Assembly: GCF_964199755.1 (NCBI RefSeq)
Contig: NC_133910.1
Span: 11,044,711-11,108,710 of the forward strand
DNA from: Larus michahellis
Taxonomy: Eukaryota; Chordata; Aves; Charadriiformes; Laridae
Length of the DNA: 64,000 nt
Direction of reading: 5' to 3'
Positions 24,778 through 38,200 of the stretch are shown here, one piece after another. Numbering within the stretch: the first letter of the stretch is position 1; every line of letters starts with the position of its first letter. A model generated the notes under the pieces. The model was not told where the DNA came from. It saw nothing but the letters and a program-made list of their open reading frames with translations, and did not search any database. The position numbers were made by a program, and so were the translations under genes.

Positions 24778-27700
24778 GGGGGCTCAGGCACCACCACGGG
24801 CAAACACCCCATTTTTCAGAGCATTTTGGTAGCACTTCTGCCCGCAGCTGTGCTGTGGGGGGCTGTCAGGCACCGTCAGATAATCACAGCCAGAAGTGCC
24901 GATGTTCCCTCCCCTCTCGCTCACAGGCTCCGTTAGTCTCTGATGAGACAAAATGAAGTATTTTAGTAGGACGGGAGTCCTGCACAAGGCTCTGCACGGA
25001 GCCAGAGCAGTGCCAGGTCAGACAGCGACGCAGCAGCTACATGATCTCCAAGAAATAAACTTTCCTCCGTGGGATCAGCATCACTCAATCCCTTCCCCAG
25101 ACACCCTTCGGGGCTCCCGGGCATCCCTCCTTACATGAGGCTGGGATCAGGGAACCCAACACTGGAGGCTTTTATTTTTAGCCCAGCAAGCTATAAATAC
25201 AGCCCACGGTAACCTGTGGAAATCTGAGCGACGGCTCAGCGCGGGAAGTGACGGCACCGGGGAAGCCCGCGGCGGCCAGCGCTGCACCGATGGGTCTCTG
25301 GCGGGGAAAGGCACCATCCCGCTTCCAAACACCCGGGCTGGACGAAAATACGAAGCATTTCAAAACGCTTATGGGCTCAGCTCGGGCACAATGCTCCTGC
25401 AAAAGGGGGAAGAGGGGGCTGGCAGGAGAAGCGGGCTGCTGCCGTCTCCTGCCTGCGCTGGGGGAAGCGGGGAGAGGAATGGGGAAGAGGGATGGGGAAG
25501 GATGGCTCGGAGGCCAGAGCCCAGATCACAGGGAGGATTGTGCATTATTTTTTTTTCTTTCCTTGATGAGATTTGCGTGTGGGAGCAGGGGAGGAAGGTG
25601 CCTGGCTGCGAGGAAGCTGGGCGAAGGGGGGTGAATGTGGAGAACACCCCGTGATTCATCGCACGCAGCCTGGCAACGAGCTGCTGTGTAGGGGAAAACA
25701 CAGATGGAAGAGGGCTGCTGCGCTGCCGAGCCAACAGCACGGAAATAGTCGACTGGTGTCCTTTTAAGGATGGTTTAAAAGGGTCCAAACTATTTTCCTT
25801 CTCTTGCATACTTCACAGAGGAACTATGGGGGTCCAGCATCCCACACTGCCTGGCTCGCCCCGGCTGGGGCTGTGCGGATCACGTGGGAACAGAGCAAAA
25901 AAATAAAATTCTGGGTGCCAGGAAACCCAGAGAAATGCCCCAACCCCCCCCTACTCCGTCCCTCACGCTGTGGGAAGGGGTCGATGCTGGAGGCAGCGGG
26001 TTCAGCGTGGCACCGGGGCTGTGCTCTCCCCAGGGCTGCCCTGCACGGCAGCGCCGCAGAGCTGAACAGTTCAAGCACCCTCTGGGTGCTGCCGCGGGTA
26101 CGGGATGCCTGGGCACAGATTCCCTGCGGAGCAGCCCTTCCTCAGAGGACAAATAGAGGTTCACTTCAACATATATGTGGTTTATGCCCAAGCTATGGCT
26201 CGTAAAAGCCAAGTAACCGCATCATGCATAAGTGCTCCAAGTCTTCCATGAATAATTTCTTTTTCAGGGTGCACAGGCAGCTGCTGACACCTGCACAGCC
26301 CGGCACCGAGGTGTTCACAAACCTCTCACCAAGAATTAAGCACAAAGCCACCGTGGCCGCCACGCACGCAGAGCCCTGGCGCGGAACCAGCTGGACCAGC
26401 TCAGCGCTCCGGGCATGCCGCTTCCCAGAGCGGGAGAGCTCGTTACGCAACTAACGATGGCATCCTTAACGAAACCTGTTGGAGAGCTGCAGCTCTTGCC
26501 TGTGACAGCCGCGGGGAAGCGGCAGTACCGACCTCATCCTGGGGTGCAGGACCCCAAGACGTGGGGTTTGCTGGGCGTTCGCATCCTCCCAGCTGCTGCA
26601 CCCACCACCCGCCGCCAAGACCCGGCGCAGGGGTGGCAGCGGCGGCGGTGCTGGAGCCCAGGGGGACTCCCCCGCAGCCCTGGGCACTCACAGACCCTCA
26701 GCTCAGGCCCTTTTATTTGGGCAGCAGCTCCTCGGCCAGCCATCTGATTTACACCCCTGGGTCCGAGAGAGCTGGCCACCTCTCCAGGTTTATTTTGGTC
26801 CGGCATGGTCTGGTCCAGCACATCTCGAGTTACCGATGTCCCTCCCCCAGCTCCACCAGTGACCAGATTCCTGGTGACACTGGATACAGAGGGCTCGGGC
26901 ACTGCCGTCCCTTCTCGGGTCACGCTCACTGGCAGTCGTACCAACGCTGCTCACACATGGACGCTACAGACCTGCCCAATCCCAAGCCATTTTTCATGAT
27001 CAAACCACGGGAGCGATGGCCCAGCTCACAACTGCGAGTCTCGCACTTGAAGTGAAGGCTTTGACCGGCAAGAGAAAAGAATCTGCTCCGTTAATTCTGC
27101 CCTAAACCCACTTTCCCTGTAGCAAAGCATCCCTGCAGCTTCCTGGGCCCAATTCTGCTCTTTTAGTAAAACCACCATTAAAAAAATAGAAAAGAGAGTG
27201 AACGGTTGGGTTGTCCCAGCGGGGACTGCAGCCTTGATCCGAGCGCATTGGGCTGCCAGAGTGCAGCAGCTCCCAGTGGCAGCATCCGCCGTTTCCACTG
27301 GAACCCACTCCAGGCAGATGCAGCAGAGGAGCCGCCAGGGAATTGTACAAGATTCTACTCCTTTTTATGGGTTGGTGCCACTAGTGACCTCCAATCTGTG
27401 GGAGAAGAGGGAGTGCATGGAAGGAGAACGCCCAGCCCCTGCGCTGCTTGCTGGGAGAGGCCGCGGTAACGCCCCGCAGCGGGGACGGGAACGACTCCTG
27501 CCACAGCGTTTGTGCCATTGCTGATGTCTCACCTCGCCAACGCCGAGCTGGATTTTCACAGCCAGGTGTGACCTGCACTTACCTCCCGCACCCTCCGCAG
27601 CACGGGCACGGGCTTTGCTGGAGGCAGCTCCCAGGACGCAGCAGCATGAGCGTCTCTCCTTATCCCGGTGGGAGAACGCCAGCGCCACGTCTCCACACCG

Positions 27701-30700
27701 AGAGCCGAGAAACACCGTGGCAATTACAACCCTTCCTGTCACTCCGATAGCAGCACTTTTTAATTTTTAAGGTGTGGATTTCTGCCTAGACCTGCTGTAC
27801 CAGTTTAGGTTGAGAAGCACCATTATCTAATGATACACCATAAGCTGCTTTAAGGGTTGGGGTTTTCTTTTTTCTGTGTGTGTTCTGTTTTAATTTTACA
27901 TTAGTGGAGAGCTGGCCCTTTGAACCGTCCTGCAGCCTACTGCTACCCTGTGCATGAAAGGAAATGTGAGTTAGGGGCCAGCAAGAGAACACCTGCATTG
28001 AACGCCACCAGATTTAAAAGCCTGCGCTGAACAAGCAGCGTTTAGACGTCTCACAGGCTAACGCTCCACCTTTCACGGGATGCAATGAAAATTACTCTGA
28101 ACTCCTCACCAGTTGCTGTAACGTGCGCCTAAATAAACAGGCTGCTGGCAGGTGCCCTTCCTCGCCCTGAACATTGTGTGAAAATGCTAATGACCCCACC
28201 TCTTCTTTAGAGAAATAAACCTCCCGCCTTTACGCCCTTACTCAGTTGCCTCCAAGGCAACCACACGCCCCTGGGCAAGGCCTGGAGCTGCCCGGCTTGT
28301 TGCCAAACAGCCAGCGGCAGCACCAGCGCTGCCCAAGCCGGGGGACACACACATGACATCCTGGCTTCGTCACGTCGCTGCATCCCACCACGCCGCCAGC
28401 TGCCGTCGCTCAAGCGACTTCCCCTTCCGAGGGTTCCCCGGCCACGGAAGAAAAGGCTTCCAACTTATCAGCCAACCACCGTCAAAGATAAAGCCCTCTT
28501 AAATGGCATCAGTTCGTCCCAGGGCATCACCAAATCTTGTTTCGCATGGCCCTCGCAACGCATCTTTCCAACACAACTTCCCAAAGAAAAAAAATAAACA
28601 AACAACTTCCAGGTGCAGACCCAGCTACTGAACCAGGATTTTCTACACAATTTCTGGTTTCTTGACCAGCTATCGAAATATCTGGCTTTCTGCCAAACAA
28701 TTCCAAGCAGTCTGCAGATACAAGGAACGCTGAACGATGGGGATTCATCAGCCTCTGCTGCTCCTGAAAATGATGTTTCAGAACACCTCGTAATAAATCC
28801 AAAAACTTTATTTTTAAGATATATTATAAATTTACAGCACACACAACATCAGTGTCTTCAGTGTGTATGTGTGAGCAGGTTTAAAGACTCAGCGTTCATT
28901 CTAGCCTCACCCGCGGGTACGGCTTCTCCACACGCTAAAGAGACGCGACCGTTTCAGTCCGAACAGGTCTGGCTTCGCCAACAACCTCCGTAACTTCCAG
29001 GAATATTTCAGCAGACAACGACGACTGCTGAAAAGGATAACAAATTAGTAGCATTTCTTACGTTTTGCCTCGAGGCTGCTGCGCAGGAGCAAAGCCTGCT
29101 GCTTCTCCCACTCGGGGGGAGGGCAGTGACCCACGGGAGCGTGTCCAGAATGAACCCTGAATTCCACAGGCTCAGTGACGTCCGCCCTAATTAAGCTTCA
29201 TAAAAGTAAGGTTACATCTTAGAAACAGCTGTGCATGCCACACGTCAGTGCCAGTGCCAGATCAAAATTATCATATGCTGTACCTAATTATTTTATACAC
29301 AGGTGAAATGAAAAAACATGTTAAGTCAGTACCTTGCAATAAAGTTTTACTGATGCTGCCTGGTGCTAAGTGCTGGATAGCAAATCACATTCTCGTACAG
29401 TTCATTAAACTATGATAAAAATATGCAAATTAAAAATCTCTACAGGCCTCTGTTACCTGCTGCAACAAAGACACTTTGTTTTGTGGGGCTTAGTTCAAAA
29501 CGTGATCCAATTTCTTCCCTCTCCCCTGAGCACGATATAAAACTATACCCAAATTCAGTAAGAATTTAATGCATTTACATTTATTGAAGTTCACATGCTG
29601 CGAACGGGATCTGCATTAAGGATCTTCAAGTCTAGGGGGGTCCTTAAAAACCCCTTTTTGCTACACCTAGGCGTGAGGATGCAGGTGAGAAGAACCACCA
29701 CGAGAGCACATTCACCCGACGCAATACGCCGCTCGCCGTGTCCTGCGCAGCAAGGTGGGGGTCAGCCTGGCCGAGCCCCCCCCGTCCCACCCCCGAGAAC
29801 CAGCACAAATCCTTCAGAAGGAGAATCGGTCCAGAGAGGAGGCTACACTCAGTGGTTTGCTTATGCCTCGAAGCAAAAGGACTTGTGATCGGATGGAAAG
29901 ACCCAGCTGCAAGCGCCGCTATTCCGCTAGTTAATAAAAACGCTATTTATTAAAAGTAGAAAACCAGGGTATTTACTTTGGATGAAACGCTCGCTGCCCT
30001 GTGTGCACTACTCCCGTAGCATTGCCGCTGCAGCAGAGATGAGCGGTGACCTCTGAACCCCTTCCACAGGCAATACTTGCTGACAGTGTCACTATACATT
30101 CGTTTGGTGCAACGCTTATTTAAACAACTTTCAAAATATATTAAAAGATCCTCAGCCCGTGAATCACAACACCTAAAAAAAAAAATAAATTGTAACAGTC
30201 CCAACTAAAAAGGATTTCAATAACCACTCAAGTGTTTCTTGGATATGAAGGTCAATCACCAAAAGACAAGTTTGGTTCCAGAAGAGTGAGGAAAGAAATT
30301 GGGGGTCAAGGTTCCGGGACGCACCTGCGACAGGGGCCAAAAAGCAGCCAAAAAGCAGCATTAGCTGAAGGTTTCCCACCTCTTGCAGGATGGAACCTTG
30401 CAGCACCCCAGGAGAGCAGGAGCGCGCTGACATCTGCTTTAGAAACTGTGCAAGTTCATTTTCCAGCTGCATGGAGAGCAGAAGCGTCCTTGAAACGGTT
30501 GTAAGGATCAGCAAAGCGTGAAGTTTCGGGGCAACCTTGTGTGACCATTTCCAGAGAGCGATGCAGCAACGTGAAAGGAAGACTCACGTCGCTGCTCACA
30601 GGGAGAGAGAGACCGGCAGATTCTTTGGACTGGACCAGACAGGAGAGGTTCGGTAGGAGGGGGACACTAGCTCAGGCTCACAGGTCAAGACAATCAAGGT

Positions 30701-31272
30701 CCAAGTTGTAAAGTGGCCGAATTTTCCAAATACATCCCTTTAAATGCATCCCCCTATAAAGAGAGTATAAATATGAAGCCCTGAGAACAAACTTCCGTAT
30801 AGTACATTTCTATTAAAGATATCAGTGTTCTGATGACAAAATTATAAGTTATATATATTTAAATAAATAGCTAGCTTTCAAGAGTCACGTAATATCAAAA
30901 GGTAGAAGATTGTCTGTATCAACCAACGGGGCAAAGAGCTAGAACTGTAAGAATTGTATTAGCCACCTACCAGCCCATTGCCTTACTTCTTGACTCCACA
31001 GGCTTCCAAATATTCCCACGACCGTGTGATGAGACACTTAAATATGACATGTCCTTGCTGGTTATAACTTGAACACCGGAGATGCAAGCACAGGACCTGA
31101 ACCTGTAAATCCTTACTCCTGTGAGTAGTTCTTCCTCACAAAAATGTCTATTTTTTTTTTTTTTTAAAACCCAAACCTCCTGTTCCCACGTGCTTAGGGA
31201 CCTCTCGCTGGCTCTCAGACAGATCGCCCTGTCCTCTGCCCTTCAGCCACCGAACAGGACAGTTTAACACTG

Positions 31273-31668
31273 ACAGGCTGAGAGAGCTGGGGGGGTTCTG
31301 CCTGGAGAAGAGAAGGCTCCAGGGAGACCTTCCAGCCCCTTCCAGTCCCTGAAGGGGCTCCAGGAAAGCTGGGGAGGGGCTGTCTGCAAGGGCATGTGGC
31401 AATAGGACGAGGGGCGATGGTTTAAACTAGAGCAGGGCAGGTTTAGATTAGACATGAGGAAGAAGTTCTTCACACTGAGGGTGGTGAGACACTGGCCCAG
31501 GTTGCCCAGAGAGGGGGTGGAGGCCCCATCCCTGAAGACATTCAGGACCAGGCTGGATGAGGCTGAGCAACCTGATCTAGTTACAGATGTCCCTGCTGAC
31601 TGCAGGGGGTTGGACTAGGTGGCCTTTAGAGGTCCCTTCCAGCCCAACACATTCTACGATTCTGCGAT
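31273..31668 (+). mobile_element. CR1 LINE, 3' fragment, plus orientation
   Basis: It shows the typical CR1 3' end: AGCTGGGGGGGTTCTGCCTG, then GGAAGAAGTTCTTCACACTG, then AGGTCCCTTCCAGCCCAAC, and a tail of two octamers (ATTCTACG, ATTCTGCG). It is 5'-truncated. A poly-T run lies about 110 bases to its left (31151-31165). It is in the intergenic DNA beyond the UBAC1 3' end. Confidence 0.92.
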
Positions 31669-34533
31669 CACCAGGCAAAGCTCTTAACTGCACACATACT
31701 GCTTGTGCCTGGAGACCCATCCGCACATTCTGACTAAATAGCAGAGATCTATCATGTTTTTTGCAGATTTTGTAAAAATCGGGACAATCAATGCCTTTGC
31801 AAGCACAGTGGACTTAACTCCCCCCTCCATTTACTGTGCTGAAGCAGGAACGGACCCAACAGGCAGCTCCCTCGTCTGCTACCAGTTCCTACCCTAACAC
31901 CACCACTGATGTCTTCATCAATTCAGCAAGTGTTCCTTTAACCTCAAGGGTAGTTTTGCTTGTTTTAGATCAACTCCTATGCCTTGCTGCAAACATCATG
32001 CCTCCTAAGTTCTGGCCTCTTTCAGCTATTGGCCACTGGAAACTGTAGGTTTTTGAAAGACAAGCAGGGCCGTGGATGTTAAAGCCATACCAAGCAAGAG
32101 AATGGTTTGGCAGATGAAGAACACACTCTCCAACGCTTCAGCTGTTTTAAGTGCTGAGCTCTGGAATAATGAAATCCAGAAATAACCACATATTCTCAAA
32201 GCCTTCAAGCATTTTAAAGATGCAGTATTCCTTTATCCCTAAGATCTCTAACCGCTTATTAGGTTGTGTTGTTGAACCTGGGCATTCCTACCTTTTTCTA
32301 TTACCTAAGCATGATTTGGTTTACTGATGCTTTTTCCCCCCCCCCCTTACTTTATATAAGTTTCAGTGGCAGCAATTGCGTTTTGGCATACCAAGGGAGG
32401 CAGCTCTGCTAGCTTTTATCACCCTGATCAAACTGACACTGACGAACACGCACAATTCGTTAGCAGGTCCTGGCAGCATCACACTCTGACCCCGTTGCTG
32501 TGGGGCTGAAGCAGAGATACACAAGCAGCAGAATCTTTACCCTTCGAAGCGAGCCACTCTGCTCCTCCCAAGCGGGTCAGACACGGCATACCAGGAATGT
32601 GCCCAGCTTCAGCCCCCTCAAAGCCGGGAGCTGGTACAAGTTCATCATCCACATTGCCCTGGAAGCAGTAAGAGACAGCCCTGGGGCAGCTCCTCCCGTG
32701 CCGGTACGGGCAAGATGTGCTGCTCGCTCCTGCCATATGGCCAGGCCCCTGGGTTCCGCCAGCAAACCGGATGCCAAACTTTTAAATTACTCTAAAGTTG
32801 ACAGATGATCCTCGCCTGGTCTGTCTGGAAGCTCTACAGCCACTTCAGAGTCTGATAAACGTATTACTGAAATCAAAAGCATTTCAACAAGCCTTCACGT
32901 TCTTCAAAGACCACGACTGCTACCAAAGTATCCGTTCGATAAGTCTGGACCTGCACTTACTCAGAAGCCAAAAAACTCCCATCAAACTACAGGGTAGTTT
33001 TTCCCAGCTTTGTCTTCTAAAAACACTCATTAAAAGGAATATTTACAAGAATCCTGACTGGTAGAGAAGGACTTGTGCCTCTAAGAGTTTCAAGTAATAG
33101 TGTCTTCTGGTAGTATTACAGGCAAAAAAGCTACAGGGAGTAAGAAAAAAATGGACAAAATAATCAAAAGCTTTCATAACACTACAATACTCAGGCACAG
33201 CTACTCACGAGTAGTTGTGCTCAGCTCACGGGGTTGCAGGATCGGGTTCCCAGCTTTTACAGTTCTAGGACACGTTGACAATTTAATGTCATCCTGTCAA
33301 TCTGTTCTTAGCAAGAGGCCGGGAAAATGGTTTTACCATTCAATTTGAACAGAAGCAGTACCTCTATAAAGCGTGGAATTTCTAACTGTAGAAGTAAATA
33401 TTTCAGCAGTCATGAACTGTAAAGCTTAACATGAGCTTACAAATAACAAAAAAAAATAACACTGGGATAGTAAGTCAAGATAAAATCTCAAGCTGTCTTT
33501 ATTTCCCCACCCTTCATATTAATTATGTGAAATTGGCAACTCCAGTGCCTCAACTGAGTAACAGCAGAGATTAGATGCCAAGTTCAGGCCAAAACTTGTT
33601 GTAGGGTTTCGGGTTGTGTCTTGTTACATTTTTGTTTAAAAAAAACCAACCGCACCAAAAAAACCCAGGCAAACCCACACTTAAAAAAAAAAATAAAAAA
33701 AGAAAAAAAATAAAAGACTTGCAGAGCTTTTTGGGATGTCTCTGTTTGAGAGCAGCCCTTTGTGCTATTTAAGGACAGGGTCTCCATCTGGTTACTCTGC
33801 ATTTTGGAGGGGCAGGGCTTGCTGAGCCTTCCTTTCCAAAAAAAAGCTGTGAAAACACAAGACATGGCAGGGATTATGACAGACATCAATCATGTTTCAC
33901 TAATTTGACAACAAAACCCCATTTTTGTTCAGATTGTTAAAAAAGTAACACCTGCAGAGCCCAATCCTAAAAACTAGCTGGATATTTACCAGTGAGTTCT
34001 GCTCTTAAGAGCTCACAACTCCTGTCTGAAATCTCAAGTCAGTTTTCTGACAAAAGAGGAAAGACACCGCCTGACATTCTTGGTATTTCCAAGGTAAAAA
34101 TAAGTGTCAAGAAACACCACTTCTATCTCAAAGAAGGTAATAATTTCAAGCGTGCTCTTAAATACGTTAAACAAGATAAAAACCTAAGCAGTTCTGCTTC
34201 TTTACAGATCACCAGTGAAAAACCCATGCAAATTAGCTGCTTTTTTGTAAACAGTTTGAAGCAAAGTCATAAACCACAAGTCTCCCTTTCCAAAACCATG
34301 CACACAGAAATGGAAAAACCCCATTCCATGAATACATCCTCGCGTTAGGATATGGCAGAGTACGAACGTATGAACTGTAGCCAACTTGAGAATCCAAGCC
34401 TTGGTGTAGCGAGTTCTGCCGTGAAAGAGATACTGCATCTTTAACGTAGCTGACAGAGAACCTCCTACAAGTACAACCACTGTGGGACTGGAACAACACT
34501 AACGCAGAAAATAAATAGGAAAAAGTAATGCTA

Positions 34534-34539
34534 TTTATT
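34534..34539 (-). terminator. Candidate UBAC1 polyadenylation signal (distal)
   Basis: An AATAAA on the minus strand lies about 600 bases after the stop and is followed about 25-40 bases on by a GT-rich stretch (GTTAGTGTTGTTCC). It would give a 3' UTR of ordinary length. Another AATAAA at 33498-33503 is a further possibility. Confidence 0.45.
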
Positions 34540-34887
34540 AAAAGAATTCCATCTCTGAATTACTCTGTTTAAATTATAACGTACGATAAACAAGTTTGGA
34601 TAGAAATGTGCTTGCTCTCCCAATATTTGGACTTTTAAAAAACATTTCCTAAGAATCAATTTAAAAAAGCATTTTATAATTTGATATAGCCATAAGTTAA
34701 TACTGTATGGAGATGATTAATATCCTATGCTAGTGGTCAGTGACCTTTTGTAAACACTAGCCAGATGCTAGCAAAACTGGCTAGAAAACTATTGTCACAG
34801 GCCTTTTTAACAAGCAATATCGTATTTCTTTCCAACAATCAGATTCATAATCGTTTTCACAAAACCTTTTCCTATTTTTTGATATAC

Positions 34888-34893
34888 TTTATT
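34888..34893 (-). terminator. Candidate UBAC1 polyadenylation signal (proximal)
   Basis: An AATAAA on the minus strand lies about 245 bases after the stop, followed by a GT-containing stretch. Which signal is used cannot be told from sequence. Confidence 0.35.
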
Positions 34894-35138
34894 TTAAGCC
34901 TAATACCTGAAAACATAAACAAGTCTTCAAACCTCTTCCACTAACACTAAATCCACAAGGCAATTAACTGCAGTTGGCTGTAACTACATAAGCTCTCGTG
35001 CGAGAGACCCATTCAGATGGGATCGCCCCCCCTGCCCTTCCAGCCGCCCCCCTCCCCAGACAATCCAAGCACCCTCCCGGTGAGGAGAAGGTGACGCGAG
35101 GGACAGTAGGAAGTGGCACAGTGGACTGGCATTCCCCT

Positions 35139-35254
35139 CTACGTGCGATTCAGCGTCTGGAAGATTCGGGAGATCTGTAGCATGACAGGCCCAGTTTCTG
35201 GATCGTTCATCCACTGAGTGCTGTTCAAGGGGTTTTCAAGCATATCCTCGAAGG
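35139..35254 (-). CDS. UBAC1: UBAC1 exon 10 (last coding exon, stop)
   Basis: It encodes [20 protein letters not shown] then [17 protein letters not shown] and a TAG stop. This matches the human C-terminus. The acceptor is TCGGCAG. Confidence 0.96.
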
Positions 35255-38200
35255 CTGCCGAGAGATGGAAATTGCAACACTCAGTCCTTCAGTCAGCAAA
35301 GGCTTCCACATTCGGGATGCTTCAACAACAGGACAGTTAGAAATAGCTGCAACTCAAAGGCAGTGGGCAAGCATCACCCAAAAATGGTGGGGATAATACA
35401 TTTACCATTTGCGCTCCTAAGTCTCCACGGCCTGGGATGCTACAGGCTGTTACGCTTCCCCCATTCCCCAGCATCAGATTCACTGCAGACAGAGGCTGAT
35501 TAAGTACTCAGCCTGGATTATGGTCCACCTCACAAAACCTCAAGGACACAGGTTTGAAGAGCTAAAGCCTTAGAAGTGTCCACCTGCAGGAGCAGGGTAC
35601 CTGCCGTGCAATTCACCCATTTATGAATGCCCATCATAGAACTGGGTCATTCGCTGCCAATACTCCTGGGGGAAGAGTCTTCTGCAACTCCACTCTTGCG
35701 ATCGAAGATCTTCCATGTCCCAGCCTAGATTTCTTAATGGCTAGTTCCTGCACCAGTATCTTTTTCCTCTTTGGTACTTAACCAAGACAGTTCATAGAAA
35801 GCCCTGTCCCCCCTTGCCTCTGTCACCTTTGCTTTCCTGTGCCACACTTCGGTTGTCCTGTGGCTACTCTCTCATAACACCTCAGAAGAGAAAACTAAGC
35901 CAGCAAAATAAGAAGCAGGTAAGCAAAAGGCTACCCAGGAATGAGCAGCAGAGCCAGCAAAACCGTAGCCCCTTGAGCCTCAAATCTCAGAGTGCTCTCT
36001 TTTCATAGAGGCCCCTGGAGCCAGAAGGGAAGCAGCATCTTCCCTCGGAGCAGCGTGTGCTTTCTCCTTCCCGGGATCTGGAGAGTAGAGGGTGGCAGGG
36101 AGGCAGCCAGTTCCACCTGGCTAGACCCAGGCAGAAGGGGAAAGGCTGGCTGTGCAGAACAATCACCTCCCTTTCTGAACCATGACAGCAATCCAAATAT
36201 TTAAAAGCAGTAGTTTCTTTCTATACACAGCTGTCTTTACAATAAGCTTTGTTGTTTTGTTTGTTTGTTTTTTAAAATGTGTTAATTTTCACTCTTCTAG
36301 TTATGTTGAAGGAACCAGACAGCCACTGGAAGAGCTAAGCTGCAAATTTGGCAGAAGATCAGTCCAGGCAATAATTTATAAGCCTTGTGACAGACACTGA
36401 GCTGGACTACCAGACATGTGGAGCCGTCATTTCGGAGCAGGACAAAAAAAGCACTTGCACATCTGACCTATGCAGAAGTCACCCAAATGTCAGTGTTCGG
36501 ACTCTGGCAGAGCTGCACCAAGGTCAGTGTCTTAATTTTGCCAGGAGCGTGAGTGTACAATGCTCCAAGTGACTTTAGTGGGAGCTCTAAGTACCCAGCA
36601 CCTCTGAAAGGCTCATCATTAATACCTTGCTCAAGGTCATGCAGCATGCCTACAGAAAAGCCCAGAATCAAGTACTGATCTCGCTTCTCACCACTTTAAC
36701 TATATTCTTTTACACAGACTCAAAAGCTTAAAACTAAAGACTTATCAGCATTCTGTAAGCATCTAATTAGTTGCAAACATTCATTATTAAATTCTGTGAC
36801 ACAAGCAATTTGCAGATGTATCATTAGGAATATGTTCTCAGATGTTCATCCAAGCTTTACAAGCGCATATAATGGCATTTCATCTTCTATTTATATTCTG
36901 AGCTGCAGCATGGAACCCTGGTTGGAAATGGAGACCATTTGTTCAGAAATCAGGGTGGGAAGGTCTTGCTCTTGAATTATTTAAAGGCTTGCAAACTCTC
37001 CTAATTACATTTAAAGTAGTATTTTTAAAAGCTCTCTCAAAAGAGCTGTGCATACACCCTTTATTTAAAAGCAAGTCTTCAACTACATTTTGAAGCCAAA
37101 GACTAAATGCAAGACTTTTTATATGCATCACAGAGCCAATGTCATTCTTCTGTATCATCCTCCAGCGTCAGACACCAATTCATCCGAGATCTGTGTTTCA
37201 CTGTCGGGCTCATCAGTTGGAAACTTGCTGTGCTCACAGCCTTTCTGGCCGCGAACAGAGACTTTACCACGGAGCTGAAACTCAAGTAGGACAAAGTGTA
37301 TTTTCACGTATGTTATCTCAGCTTTGATAGGCAAGCCCTGAGCTCAGACTTCTTGTTTGGTTACCCTTCCACAAGTTATCTCCCATCCCAATGATCAGGC
37401 CGCAGCACACAGTAAGCTGTACAGCAGGAGACAGCTTGTTTTTTCTGTGAAATAACCAGCGTTCTAGACAGACATTCCTGATTTTTCCCCTCGTGGCCAA
37501 AGGGTGCACACAAAAGGTCTCCTAAATCCACAAAAGCACTGCAGCCAGCAGCTATTAAAGTTCTGAGTTCAGCAAGTGTAATCCAGTAGCCTGGGGAATT
37601 AGCAGCATTTCTGGGACAGCCCCAAGTTCTGTTCTGGGTTTAGCTGAGTTGCAGTATGAAGCAAACAAACAATACAGTTGCTGAAAGAGAGGAAAAGGGT
37701 ACAGAGCTGCACCTATCCCACAAAGTGTGCCATCATCATCCAGTCTCTATTCTTATTTGCTAGCAACTACAGAGACAGGGTGCGTGTATATATACACACA
37801 CACACACATATATAAGGAACCCAAGCAGGACTTACCTAGTAGAGTTTTAGGGTTGGTCAGCCCTAACTGTACCACTGGGTTTTCTAAGATGGCTTGGAAG
37901 AGAGGGCTATTGGTGTCAATTCCCTTATCTAAGTCCTCTGGAGAAGGCTTTCTGTCTCCCAGCAGCCATTCACACTGAAAGAAATCACCAGGCACAACAG
38001 ATTTCATGATCGATTCCATCAGAATGAAAGCGTCTCAAAAGTTCAGACAATGTGGCATGTTAAAAATATTTTTTCCTCTCACGGTTAAAGACAGAGCTAT
38101 ACGTTTCTTTTCACACTAGATTACTATTAATTTCTGTGTTGCTCCCACACCTTTATTTCAATGGGAACAGCAGCTGTGCTGGGAAGATGTGTGTTATCCT

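Larger units (their letters stand above)
16090..34500. other. Intergenic region between CAMSAP1 and UBAC1
   Basis: There is no recognisable protein-coding gene. It holds two CR1 fragments, small tandem repeats, an (AC)n tract, a GC-rich stretch (about 22700-24700) with open frames on both strands, and AT-rich blocks of possible regulatory value around 21400-21730 and 29180-29450 (the latter with an octamer-like ATGCAAAT). Confidence 0.7.

Noticed and set aside
32798-33064. 88-codon plus-strand frame
   Set aside because: It is an isolated frame in intergenic AT-rich DNA with no family match, consistent with chance.
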